Assembly: GCF_040811775.1 (NCBI RefSeq) | Contig: NZ_JBFNXW010000003.1 | Location: forward strand, 124,001 to 188,000 | Reading direction: 5' to 3' | From: Balneola sp. MJW-20 | GTDB lineage: Bacteria > Bacteroidota > Rhodothermia > Balneolales > Balneolaceae | Length of the DNA stretch: 64,000 nt | Part shown: positions 44,882 through 53,260 of the stretch, one piece after another | Numbering within the stretch: the first letter of the stretch is position 1 | How the letters are laid out: each line of letters starts with the position of its first letter | Notes under the pieces: model-generated | What the model saw: the letters and a program-made list of their open reading frames with translations, nothing else | What the model was told of the DNA's origin: nothing | The model's database searches: none | Translations under genes and position numbers: made by a program

Positions 44882-47166
44882 TCTGTATTGGGTTTGGATC
44901 CCATGGTAAATACGATCCGGTCTGCGTTCATGAGCTCGTTATGCAGGAGGTAATTCCGGTTAACCGTTTTTCCGTCTATACTCAGGTTCTGCACATAGAT
45001 ATTTTCTTCCGACTGATTCAGCGCCTCGATGGTCACTGTATGGCCGCTTTCCAGGTTGATCGTGGCGGAACGTATATTAGGACTGCCGATCGCATACCAG
45101 TCGGCACCCGGCGCTACCGGGTAGAATCCTATGGCACTGAAAAGGTACCAGGCTGACATCTGACCCGCATCGTCGTTTCCGGGAAGGCCATCGGAGGTAT
45201 TGGAATACATAGTGTCCATGATCATGCGAACCCGTTCCTGGGTCTTCCAGGGATCATTGGTCCAGTTATAGAGATAGGGAATGTGATGACCGGGCTCGTT
45301 ACCATGCACATAATTACCGATGATCCCGTCGCGGGTGATATCTTCGGTCTGATCGATGTACTTGTCCTCGATCTCCATCACAAAAAGAGAATCCAGATGT
45401 TCGGAAAAGCGGTCTTTTCCACCCATCATTTCGATCATGCGGTCAGGATCATGAGGAACATACAAACTATAATTCCAGGCGTTACCTTCAATAAATCCCT
45501 GCCCGTGAGTATCCATCTCATCAAACTCCTGTTTGAAGGAACCATCGGATAAACGGGGACGCATAAAACCTATACGCTCATCATACACATTCTCAAAATT
45601 CCGGGAGCGTTTCTTGAACTCTGTCTCCACTTCGGTATTACCCGCTTTTTTGGCCAGCTGTGAAATGGCCCAGTCATCATAGGCATATTCCAGGGTCTTG
45701 GATACGGAGGAAGTATTCTGGTCTTCCGGCACATATCCCAGATCCATATAGTACCCGATGCCGTCATAATAAGGTACTTTGGCGGTGGTTACGCTTGCTT
45801 CCAGTGCCCGGTCAATGTCCCCTGAGATGATTCCTTTGATGTAGGCATCCGAAATTACGGATACACTATGATATCCGATCATACACCAGTTTTCATTAGC
45901 GTAATGCGACCAGATCGGCAGCATATGATGGGCACTCTGGTCATAATGAGCCAGCATGGAGTAGACCATATCGCGGTTCCTTTGCTGCTGGACAATATTG
46001 AACCAGGGATGCAGAGCCCGGTAGGTGTCCCACAAAGAAAAGATGGTGTAATTGGTAAAATCTTCGGCTGTGTGAGTATTCTGATCGAGGCCCTTATACC
46101 GGCCGTCGACATCCATATAAGTGATCGGTCCCAGAAAGGTGTGATAGAGTGCGGTGTAAAAGGTCTCTTTATCTTTCCGGGTGATGGTTTCCACCTCCAC
46201 TTTACTCAATTCTTTATTCCAGAGCGCGCGGGCATCGGAGCGGTATTGATCAAAATCCCAGTGGGCTGCTTCCGCCTGTAGGTTTTTTATAGCCCCTTCG
46301 GTACTGACGGAAGAGAGGGCGAATTTCAGCATGACCTCTTCTCCTTCTTCCACATCAAAATTGAAATAGGCCCGGATGTCCTTGCCGATCATTTCCGGGA
46401 AGTTTTTCGATTCATCAAACTTTCTCCAGAAACCTCTGTAGGTATCGTTCTCATCTTTTTCATGCCCGTACGAAGTGAAGGGTTTGGAAAAGCTCATCGC
46501 AAAATAGACGGTACGGGTACGGGCCCAGCCGTCGGTCTGTCTGAAGCCGGTTACGGTGGAATCGTTCTCCACCCGCACAAAGGTCCACACATTCTTTTCA
46601 TCGTAGGTGTAGATCCCATGCTCCAGATCCAGGATGATATGACCGTCGGCTTCTTCCGGAAAAGTATACCGGTGGATTCCCACACGATTGGTGGAGGTCA
46701 GCTCGGCTTCAATACCATGATCTTCCAGCAACACACTGTAATAGCCCGGCTCAGCAATTTCATTGTCATGTGAATAGGCTGAGCGATACCCGGTCGAGGG
46801 ATCTTCCTCTGAGCCCGCATGCAGCTGAAGTTCTCCGGTGGTTGGCATGATCAGGAAGTCGCCCAGGTCGGAGTGACCGGTCCCGCTGAAATGAGTATGA
46901 CTAAAGCCCACGATGGTCGGATCCTCATACTGATAGCCGGCGCAATAGCGGTAGACCTCAGGGTTATAGCTTCCGTTCAGCTCGTAGCGTGTTGTATCCG
47001 TATCGGGACTAAGCTGCACCATTCCAAAAGGTACCGTTGCCCCGGGATAAGTATGACCCATATTCTGGGTTCCCACCAGGGGATTCACAAATTGTGCCGG
47101 ATCGGATTGGGCGGCAAGGGTTAGGGGAAGAACCGCAATGAGGCTGAGAAAAAAGGGTTTAAGCAT
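44857..47166 (-). CDS. GH92 alpha-1,2-mannosidase-type glycoside hydrolase
   Basis: A 769-residue exported protein with a signal peptide (FFLSLIAVLPLTLAAQS). The GH92 scaffold is clear: VNPLVGTQNMGHTYPGATVPFG (parts), GFSHTHFSGTGHSDLGD, FSLWDTYRALHPWFN, GNEPGHHIPYLYNW and GNDDAGQMSAWYLFSAIGFY. Members need Ca2+ and remove alpha-mannose or related units by inversion. The acid/base Glu in GNEPG and the DDAG motif are present. The AAC(6')-like gene overlaps its end; the porin at 43003 may import the products. A gap of 269 bases to the helicase contains repeat words. Confidence 0.94.
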   Translation of the reverse strand: MLKPFFLSLIAVLPLTLAAQSDPAQFVNPLVGTQNMGHTYPGATVPFGMVQLSPDTDTTRYELNGSYNPEVYRYCAGYQYEDPTIVGFSHTHFSGTGHSDLGDFLIMPTTGELQLHAGSEEDPSTGYRSAYSHDNEIAEPGYYSVLLEDHGIEAELTSTNRVGIHRYTFPEEADGHIILDLEHGIYTYDEKNVWTFVRVENDSTVTGFRQTDGWARTRTVYFAMSFSKPFTSYGHEKDENDTYRGFWRKFDESKNFPEMIGKDIRAYFNFDVEEGEEVMLKFALSSVSTEGAIKNLQAEAAHWDFDQYRSDARALWNKELSKVEVETITRKDKETFYTALYHTFLGPITYMDVDGRYKGLDQNTHTAEDFTNYTIFSLWDTYRALHPWFNIVQQQRNRDMVYSMLAHYDQSAHHMLPIWSHYANENWCMIGYHSVSVISDAYIKGIISGDIDRALEASVTTAKVPYYDGIGYYMDLGYVPEDQNTSSVSKTLEYAYDDWAISQLAKKAGNTEVETEFKKRSRNFENVYDERIGFMRPRLSDGSFKQEFDEMDTHGQGFIEGNAWNYSLYVPHDPDRMIEMMGGKDRFSEHLDSLFVMEIEDKYIDQTEDITRDGIIGNYVHGNEPGHHIPYLYNWTNDPWKTQERVRMIMDTMYSNTSDGLPGNDDAGQMSAWYLFSAIGFYPVAPGADWYAIGSPNIRSATINLESGHTVTIEALNQSEENIYVQNLSIDGKTVNRNYLLHNELMNADRIVFTMGSKPNTEWGTISPK

Positions 47167-47204
47167 GGATCAGAGCTTGAGTTGAATAGAAGGTAGAAAG
47201 CGGA

Positions 47205-47360
47205 ATATAGAATTCAGTAGTCAGAATTCAGAATGCAGTTCCGGACTATATCATTTGCTTGTTTCCAACCTGCCTATGCCGGCAGGCAGTTTTTACTTGT
47301 TCCCAACCAAAGGTTGGGAACGGGCAACAATACATTCTTACCCAGTACCCAGTACTCAAC
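47205..47360. repeat. Intergenic composite repeat, copy 1 of the 47-50 kb set
   Basis: The word group ATATAGAATTCAGTAGTCAG plus AATTCAGAATGCAG (47205-47238) matches 31 of 34 bases at 49879-49912. It is followed by a hairpin word set CTGCC...GGCAG (about 47270-47290), a perfect inverted repeat TTCCCAACC/GGTTGGGAA around AAA (about 47300-47320), and ACCCAGTACCCAGTACTC (about 47340-47358). The gap lies between GH92 and the helicase. Confidence 0.75.
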
Positions 47361-47435
47361 AGCCAGCAAGCAGATCTTTCTCAGTGATTGAAAGTGAGTA
47401 TAACCGGGAAGTAACTCAAAACTCAGAACCCAAAA

Positions 47436-48734
47436 CTACTTTCTTCTCCGTCTTTGCCCGGAACTGTTCCTGCTGCTGCTTTTTGCTCTGGGTCCTTTAT
47501 TAGATCCGGAGGATCCGTTTGAAGAACCATTTCGTCCGGTACTACGTGAGTTGCGGGATCTTCTTCCCTGCTGTTTTGGAGCTTCGGGTGGATTGTGATC
47601 CACCAGCGGGAAATCATGATCATCGATCACGGGAATATTCTGATCGATCAGCTTTTCAATATCCCGCAGGAATGCTTTTTCGTTTGCATCACAGAAGGAC
47701 AGTGCTGTGCCGTCAGCTCCTGCCCGGCCGGTACGTCCGATACGGTGGACATAGGTTTCCGGAATATTCGGGATCTCGTAATTGATTACATACTGCAGTT
47801 CATCCACATCGATTCCGCGGGCAGCGATATCGGTGGCTACAAGAACCCGGGTTACCTGATCTTTGAAATTGCCTAAAGCCTTCTGTCGTGCAGCCTGCGA
47901 TTTATTTCCATGTATGGCCTCTGCTCCGATATTCTCACGATTCAGGAGCTTAACTACCTTATTGGCACCATGTTTGGTTCTGGTAAAGACCAAGGCAGAC
48001 TTGATCTCATCATCCTGCAATACATCGATCAGCAGTTTGTTCTTATTCCCTTTGTCTACGTAATACAATCCCTGTTGAATGGTTTCTACCGTTGAGGACT
48101 CAGGGGTCACTTCTACTTTGACCGGGTCTTTCAGGATAGAACCTGATAGCTGAACGATCTCACGCGGCATGGTAGCCGAAAAGAAAAAGGTCTGTCGTTT
48201 GGATGGAAGCACTTTAAGCAGTTTCCGGATATCATGGATAAAACCCATATCCAGCATGCGGTCAGCCTCATCCAGCACAAAAAATTCCACATCAGCCAGC
48301 GATATATGCCCCTGATTCATCAGGTCGAGTAATCGTCCGGGTGTAGCGGTCAGTATATCCACACCGTGTTTTAGCCTTTTGACCTGTTTCATCTGCTTAA
48401 CACCGCCGTAAACAACGGTGGTTCTGAGGTCTGTATGGCGGCCGTAATTTTTGAAACTCTCATCGATCTGTATCGCCAGCTCGCGGGTAGGGGTAACGAT
48501 CAGGCTCCGGATCTTGCGGTCTTCACTGGAAGTACGTCTTTTTTGAAGTAACTGTATAATGGGTATTGCAAAAGCGGCCGTTTTACCGGTTCCGGTTTGA
48601 GCACAGGCCAGTAAGTCTTTACCTTTAAGTGCGACGGGAATAGCTTGGGATTGAATGGGAGTGGGGTCAGTGTATCCTTCTTCGTCTAATGATTTCAGGA
48701 TAGAGGGTAACAGGTTCAGGGAGGAAAAGGACAT
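47436..48734 (-). CDS. DEAD-box RNA helicase (RhlE-like)
   Basis: An ATP-dependent RNA-unwinding enzyme of 432 residues. Motifs in order: Q-motif [26 protein letters not shown], Ia [29 protein letters not shown] in [10 protein letters not shown], and [13 protein letters not shown] ~60-residue basic, Ser/Gly-rich tail ([14 protein letters not shown] to SGQRRRRK) follows, suited to RNA binding. A stem-loop with a T-run lies immediately upstream (48745-48775, 18 bases before the ATG), so any promoter must be above it. No SD sequence is seen before the ATG. Confidence 0.95.
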   Translation of the reverse strand: MSFSSLNLLPSILKSLDEEGYTDPTPIQSQAIPVALKGKDLLACAQTGTGKTAAFAIPIIQLLQKRRTSSEDRKIRSLIVTPTRELAIQIDESFKNYGRHTDLRTTVVYGGVKQMKQVKRLKHGVDILTATPGRLLDLMNQGHISLADVEFFVLDEADRMLDMGFIHDIRKLLKVLPSKRQTFFFSATMPREIVQLSGSILKDPVKVEVTPESSTVETIQQGLYYVDKGNKNKLLIDVLQDDEIKSALVFTRTKHGANKVVKLLNRENIGAEAIHGNKSQAARQKALGNFKDQVTRVLVATDIAARGIDVDELQYVINYEIPNIPETYVHRIGRTGRAGADGTALSFCDANEKAFLRDIEKLIDQNIPVIDDHDFPLVDHNPPEAPKQQGRRSRNSRSTGRNGSSNGSSGSNKGPRAKSSSRNSSGQRRRRK

Positions 48735-48744
48735 ATATAAAATT

Positions 48745-48775
48745 AAATGAAAAAGCCCGGATCTCAGCCGGGCTT
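48745..48775 (-). terminator. Terminator-like hairpin in the helicase leader
   Basis: The perfect 8-base arms AAGCCCGG (48753-48760) and CCGGGCTT (48768-48775) flank ATCTCAG. On the minus strand a T5 run follows. It lies 95 bases downstream of the Gfo/Idh stop and 18 bases before the helicase ATG. Confidence 0.85.
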
Positions 48776-48824
48776 AAAATATTGAAGCTATAAGATACAC
48801 ATAATTTCAGAGACCTAAGTATAT

Positions 48825-48860
48825 GGGTCAGAAATCTGAATTCAGGGGTCAGAATCTCAT
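48825..48860. repeat. Related repeat word in the Gfo/Idh-helicase gap
   Basis: GGGTCAGAAATCTGAATTC and AGGGGTCAGAATCTC are degenerate forms of the GTCAG(A/T)ATTCAGAATTCAG word seen at 47205 and 49879. It is shorter and less ordered than those copies. Confidence 0.5.
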
Positions 48861-48869
48861 AACCAAAGA

Positions 48870-49829
48870 CTAACGACGGATCCTGTCTAATATCCGCATA
48901 TTAGCCACTGCATCCTCAAGAGGAGTGGGAACCGGACTGTCATCTATAACCGAACGGGCAAAAGCATCACACTGTAAGGTATATTGATCAGCCGCAGGGA
49001 TATCGATCACCCGGGATTCAGTGTCCGTGACCACGAAAATGGTAGAAGGACGGTGTGCCGGGGGATTAAATGGCTGCGGTATATCGATATGTCCCTTCGT
49101 ACCAAATATTTTCACATTCTGGTGGGCATGAATTTCCATGGAAGCGGTGAAGGTCGACATCCCTTTATTGAAGCGGAGTAATCCTGATGCCAGGTGGTCT
49201 ACTCCGAATTCCGGATCGATCTGCAGATATCCCTTCACTTCAACGGGTTCTTCACCAAAGATGAACCGGGGAGCTGAAACACAGTAACAGCCAATATCCA
49301 GGAGGCCACCCCCACCATCCTTGTATTTATTCCGGATGTTGTCCGGATCATCATTGTAGTAGGTAAAGATGCAGTCCATGGTTTTCAGGTCACCGATAAC
49401 CCCTTCACTGACCAGCTCCTTAACTTTGGTCCATTGAGGGTGAAAACGGTACATAAAGGCTTCCATGACCTTTAGATCAGGATACTGTCTGGTTTTTTCA
49501 AGTAAGTCCTCGGCCTCGGTGAGGGTGGGTGTTATGGGTTTCTCACATAGCACATGCTTCCCGGCTTCGAGGGCTTTCAGGGTCCATGGAACATGAAGGT
49601 GATTGGGAAGAGGGTTATAGATAGCATCGATTTCCTCATCCGCAAGGAGATCCTCATAACTACTGTAAGCGACGGGAATATCAAGCCCCTCTGCAACGGC
49701 TTTGGCTTTTTCCGGATCCCGGGAGCAGATAGCATGAACAGTCCCCAGCTCTGATCTTTTTATTGCCGGGATCACGTCCTTTAAAGCTATTTTAGCTGTA
49801 CTGAGTATGCCCCATTTAATACTTTCCAT
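48870..49829 (-). CDS. Gfo/Idh/MocA-family NAD(P)-dependent oxidoreductase
   Basis: A 319-residue sugar-type dehydrogenase. The N-terminal Rossmann fold starts WGILSTAKIALKDVIPAIKR, and the catalytic block is HVLCEKPITPTLTEAEDLL (EKP). The C-terminal alpha/beta domain has MEAFMYRFHPQW and GGGGLLDIGCYCVS. Substrate could be a glucose-, inositol- or trans-dihydrodiol-type compound; none is fixed by context. A terminator-like hairpin follows 95 bases downstream, between it and the helicase. Confidence 0.92.
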   Translation of the reverse strand: MESIKWGILSTAKIALKDVIPAIKRSELGTVHAICSRDPEKAKAVAEGLDIPVAYSSYEDLLADEEIDAIYNPLPNHLHVPWTLKALEAGKHVLCEKPITPTLTEAEDLLEKTRQYPDLKVMEAFMYRFHPQWTKVKELVSEGVIGDLKTMDCIFTYYNDDPDNIRNKYKDGGGGLLDIGCYCVSAPRFIFGEEPVEVKGYLQIDPEFGVDHLASGLLRFNKGMSTFTASMEIHAHQNVKIFGTKGHIDIPQPFNPPAHRPSTIFVVTDTESRVIDIPAADQYTLQCDAFARSVIDDSPVPTPLEDAVANMRILDRIRR

Positions 49830-49878
49830 AGGCGATGTTTTCTGATGAAGAGAAATAAAAAGTGTTGAAGTGGATATA

Positions 49879-50005
49879 ATATAGAATTCAGGAGTCAGTA
49901 TTCAGAATTCAGGAACTATCTCTGCGACTCAGTGACCTTTGCAGTTAGAAAAGGATCTTTCACTGGTTCCCAACCTATTAGTACCCAGTACTTAGTACAT
50001 AACCT
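49879..50005. repeat. Intergenic composite repeat, copy 2 of the 47-50 kb set
   Basis: ATATAGAATTCAGGAGTCAG plus TATTCAGAATTCAG (49879-49912) matches copy 1 at 31 of 34 bases. It is followed in the same order by TTCCCAACC (about 49967-49975) and AGTACCCAGTACTTAGTAC (about 49980-49998). It fills the gap between the FAD dehydrogenase and the Gfo/Idh gene. Confidence 0.75.
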
Positions 50006-50016
50006 TTCGTATCCGG

Positions 50017-51570
50017 TTAACTAATCCCAGCTATCCTCTCCGCGCACCGGATCCCATCCATGGCAGCTGACATGATTCCGCCCGCGTATCCTGCTCCTTC
50101 CCCGCAGGGATAGAGCCCGGCAATCTGAACGTGCTGACAGGAATGGTTATCTCTAGGTATCTTCACCGGACTGGAGGTCCGGGTCTCAGGTGCATGAACT
50201 ACCGCATCATTGGTGATATATCCACGCATGCTTTTATTGAATTTCCGGAACCCGGTCTTGAGATGCTGATGAATGAATCCCGGAAGTACGGAACCCAGTT
50301 CAACAGAAGTAATGCCCGGTGCGTAAGAAGTATTTGGTAGATCTTTAGATACTTTTCCATTGAGGAAGTCTTCCAGTCGCTGTGCCGGTGCGGTCTGTGT
50401 TTTACCGCCCTCCAGCCAGGCCTTTTGTTCAATGGATCGCTGAAATTCCATTGCCGCCAGCGGACCGTGATCCGCAAAGTCTTTGAAATCTTCTTCCCGG
50501 AGTTCAACTACGATCCCGGAATTGGCAGTAGCACGGGCCCTGCGTGAAGATGACCACCCGTTAGTTACGATCTCACCCGGTGAGGTGGCGCAGGGTGCGA
50601 TCACTCCTCCAGGACACATACAGAAGGAATAGACACCGCGTTCGCCAACCTGTTTAACTATATTGTAAGCAGCCGGAGGCAGGTACTCGCCCCGGGTATC
50701 GCAGTTATATTGTATAGAATCGATAAGAGTCTGCGGATGCTCTACCCGGACCCCAATGGCCAGCGGTTTCAGTTCGATCTTAATGCCTTTGCGGTGCAGC
50801 AGCTCAAAAATATCCCGGGCAGAATGTCCTGTAGCCAGGATCACATTTTTTGCCAAAAACTTACTGCCATCCTGGGCTACAACCCCTTTAATGCGATCAG
50901 ACTCAGTAATAAGATCCGTGATGCGTGTATTAAAATGGATCTCACCGCCATTCTGAAGAATACAGGTTCTCATGTTGGCGATGATACGGGGGAGTTTGTT
51001 GGTTCCTATATGGGGGTGTGATTCAACCAGGATCTCACGCACGGCCCCAAAACCTACAAACAGTTCCAGTACTTTTCGGGTATTTCCCCGTTTACCGGAC
51101 CGTGTATATAACTTTCCATCGGAATAAGTCCCTGCACCGCCCTCACCGAAACAGTAATTGGAATCCTCATTTACAATGTGTTTTACATTTATACCCTTTA
51201 TATCTGCAATGCGGTCTTTGGCATTTTTTCCCCGCTCAATGATCACCGGTTTAAAACCATTACTCATAAGTTCAAGGGCGGCAAAAAGCCCGGCAGGTCC
51301 CGCGCCTACAATGATCACTTCTTCAGCATTAGTGACATCCGGGTAATCCGGCAGATTGATCTTTTCTTCGGCGTAATCTTCATTAAGGTAAACCCGCACT
51401 CTGAGCTGCATATAGGCTTGCCTGGCACGGGCATCCACCGACCGTCGCAGGATCTCTATATGGCGTATCTCATCCGGATCGATCTTTTCCTGTTGTATGA
51501 TATGTTCACGAAGTAATTCGCTTTGTCCGGCTACTTCCGGTAATACACGTACCTGAAATTCTTTCTGCAT
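50017..51570 (-). CDS. FAD-dependent dehydrogenase/oxidoreductase
   Basis: A 517-residue flavoprotein. The dinucleotide fold is IIVGAGPAGLFAALELMSNG near residue 85-105, preceded by ~85 residues typical of the YgfK/uncharacterised FAD-dependent family (PDYPDVTNAEEV). It continues with YCFGEGGAGTYSDGKLYTRS, ATGHSARDIFELLHRKGI and AGLYPCGEGAGYAGGIMSAA (in part). The family is widespread and often annotated as NAD(P)/FAD-dependent oxidoreductase of unknown substrate. Nothing in its neighbourhood explains its role. Confidence 0.9.
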   Translation of the reverse strand: MQKEFQVRVLPEVAGQSELLREHIIQQEKIDPDEIRHIEILRRSVDARARQAYMQLRVRVYLNEDYAEEKINLPDYPDVTNAEEVIIVGAGPAGLFAALELMSNGFKPVIIERGKNAKDRIADIKGINVKHIVNEDSNYCFGEGGAGTYSDGKLYTRSGKRGNTRKVLELFVGFGAVREILVESHPHIGTNKLPRIIANMRTCILQNGGEIHFNTRITDLITESDRIKGVVAQDGSKFLAKNVILATGHSARDIFELLHRKGIKIELKPLAIGVRVEHPQTLIDSIQYNCDTRGEYLPPAAYNIVKQVGERGVYSFCMCPGGVIAPCATSPGEIVTNGWSSSRRARATANSGIVVELREEDFKDFADHGPLAAMEFQRSIEQKAWLEGGKTQTAPAQRLEDFLNGKVSKDLPNTSYAPGITSVELGSVLPGFIHQHLKTGFRKFNKSMRGYITNDAVVHAPETRTSSPVKIPRDNHSCQHVQIAGLYPCGEGAGYAGGIMSAAMDGIRCAERIAGIS

Positions 51571-51821
51571 GAACTCAAAATAGGAATTAAAATTTCGAAA
51601 TAGTGACTAATGAATGATGAATATTGAATAACTCATATTGAATTATCAAAAAAGATCATTTCGGACCACATCAGATTGCAAAAAGCATAAGGCCAATAAG
51701 CAGACCCATAATTCTTAATTCTTTCATTTAATATGATTTCATTAAGATAGGATCATGCGATTCACGACAATGAATGCAATGAAGGATACTCACGTTTCTA
51801 ATTAGAAAGGAGATATAAGCA

Positions 51822-52025
51822 ATGAGTTTTAAAGAAAAAAGCAGAGAAGAGATCGTTAAGAAGATCGATGAATTCGAAAAGCTGATCGAGTCCAAAGGAT
51901 TAGGTGCTCAAAAGCTTCAAAAAGCCAAACGAGTGCAGCGAGATCTGAACCTCGGACTTATGGTGGGTACAGCAGCCCTGCTCGGCGGACTGACCGCCTG
52001 GGTATTGTTTAGAGACCGGGACTGA
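51822..52025 (+). CDS. Small membrane-anchored protein (67 aa) with strong ribosome-binding site
   Basis: A 67-residue protein with a charged amphipathic N-terminal helix (KEKSREEIVKKIDEFEKLIE, then LQKAKRVQRDLNLG) and one C-terminal membrane helix (about 47-63, LMVGTAALLGGLTAWVLF). AAAGGAGATATAAGCA precedes the ATG, a near-perfect Shine-Dalgarno that is unusual in this AT-start region and in Bacteroidota generally. It may be a stress-induced membrane protein. Unrecognised. Confidence 0.75.
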   Translation: MSFKEKSREEIVKKIDEFEKLIESKGLGAQKLQKAKRVQRDLNLGLMVGTAALLGGLTAWVLFRDRD

Positions 52026-52028
52026 ATA

Positions 52029-52054
52029 ATGAAAAAAATCCTGAGTCGTCAGGT
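52029..52054 (-). terminator. Possible weak terminator after the nucleotidyltransferase
   Basis: The 5-base arms CCTGA and TCAGG flank GTCG; on the minus strand ATTTTTTT follows. The stem is short, so confidence is low. Confidence 0.35.
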
Positions 52055-52145
52055 TAAGACCGCCATTCTTACTATTTAACCTTTTTTGCCACAGGCATCC
52101 TCGGGAAAATAATATTTGTCAGGCCCCGCCGGCTAAAAAACAGTC

Positions 52146-53147
52146 TCAGATATCGATCGATGAATGATCTCCGATATCGATCTGTCCTTTCAGTCCTTTA
52201 ACAGAAGTATAAGCTCCGATCGTAGATCCTTCGGTTTCTGTGTCGTTGATCTGGGCATGATCCCGGATGATGGAATTGCTGATCTTTGAATTACGGATCA
52301 CCGTGTCGTGTTCTACACTTACTTTGGGTCCGATCTCAGTATTAATAAGCGTCACATTATCCCCGATAAATACCGGAGGATGAATAGTGCAACCAGGATA
52401 ACTGGCCGGGTCTACTTCTTTATATTCTTTTTCGGTAATGAGTCCGGTGGTCTCAAGCCATGCAGGCAGCGTACCGCAATCCAGCCATTCATCAACAGTA
52501 GCGATCTTGAAGATCTTTCCTTCGTTGATCATATTATCCAGCGCTTCGGTCAGGAAGTACTCGCCGCCGGGACCTTTTAAGTCTTTTTCCATCACCCGGT
52601 TAACCTGTCTTTTCAGTTCACTGCCGTCTTTAAAATAGTATACACCGATGATGGCCAGATCTGAAATGAACTCTTTGGGTTTTTCCACAAACCCGGTGAT
52701 CTTATCACCTTCATGTACAGCGACTCCGAAGCGGGAAGGATCCTCGACTCTTTTTAGCCAGATCACACTGTCAGCGCCGTCCAGATCAAAAGTCTCATCT
52801 GAATCAAATATGGTATCGGCGAAGGCAACGATCACTTCACCTTCAAGATCTTCATTCGCACAGGCAACGGCATGTGCAGTTCCTAATGCCGGAAATTGTA
52901 CTCTGAAAGTAGATTTTGCATCATGACGATCGCTCATTGCAGTCAGCTGATCTTTAATATCCTGCCCGAAATCCGGTCCGAGGATATATACGATCTCGTC
53001 AATGCTGCGGTCTAAAGTGCGGGCAAAGGTTTCCACAATACGTTCGATGATCATAGTTCCGGCAACCGGAAGCAAAGGTTTAGGAACCGTATGTGAGTGT
53101 GGCCGAACACGGGTTCCGCGACCCGCCATTGGGATAATTAATTTCAT
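52146..53147 (-). CDS. Sugar-1-phosphate nucleotidyltransferase with C-terminal left-handed helix
   Basis: I start it at the ATG at 53147 (KLIIPMAGRGTRVRPHSHT); the longer frame from 53204 has an unlikely leader. Signature KPLLPVAG near residue 22-29 and GxGxRL-like AGRGTRVRP bind the NTP. The catalytic domain runs to about 240 (EWLDCGTLPAWL). A C-terminal left-handed beta-helix segment follows with PPVFIGDNVTLINTEIGPKVSVE (quoted as IGDNVT and IGPKVS). Length ~333 fits dTDP/UDP-glucose or GlcNAc-1-P transferases. It diverges from the Mur ligase gene at 53261. Confidence 0.9.
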   Translation of the reverse strand: MKLIIPMAGRGTRVRPHSHTVPKPLLPVAGTMIIERIVETFARTLDRSIDEIVYILGPDFGQDIKDQLTAMSDRHDAKSTFRVQFPALGTAHAVACANEDLEGEVIVAFADTIFDSDETFDLDGADSVIWLKRVEDPSRFGVAVHEGDKITGFVEKPKEFISDLAIIGVYYFKDGSELKRQVNRVMEKDLKGPGGEYFLTEALDNMINEGKIFKIATVDEWLDCGTLPAWLETTGLITEKEYKEVDPASYPGCTIHPPVFIGDNVTLINTEIGPKVSVEHDTVIRNSKISNSIIRDHAQINDTETEGSTIGAYTSVKGLKGQIDIGDHSSIDI

Positions 53148-53150
53148 ATA

Positions 53151-53178
53151 TTTGCCTGCATTAAAATTCTTAGATTTG
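53151..53178 (+). promoter_or_regulatory. Candidate Bacteroidota-type promoter before the Mur ligase gene
   Basis: TAGATTTG (53171-53178) matches the TAnnTTTG -7 consensus, with TTTG at 53151-53154 as a possible -33. The 16-base spacing is a little short. The transcript start would fall about 75 bases before the gene at 53261. Confidence 0.3.
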
Positions 53179-53260
53179 CGGCGGGAAATATAATATGCTT
53201 CCATGCCAAATTCGAGAAAGTAATCTCAGCAGAACATTCATCATCAAAAATTAACCTGAC

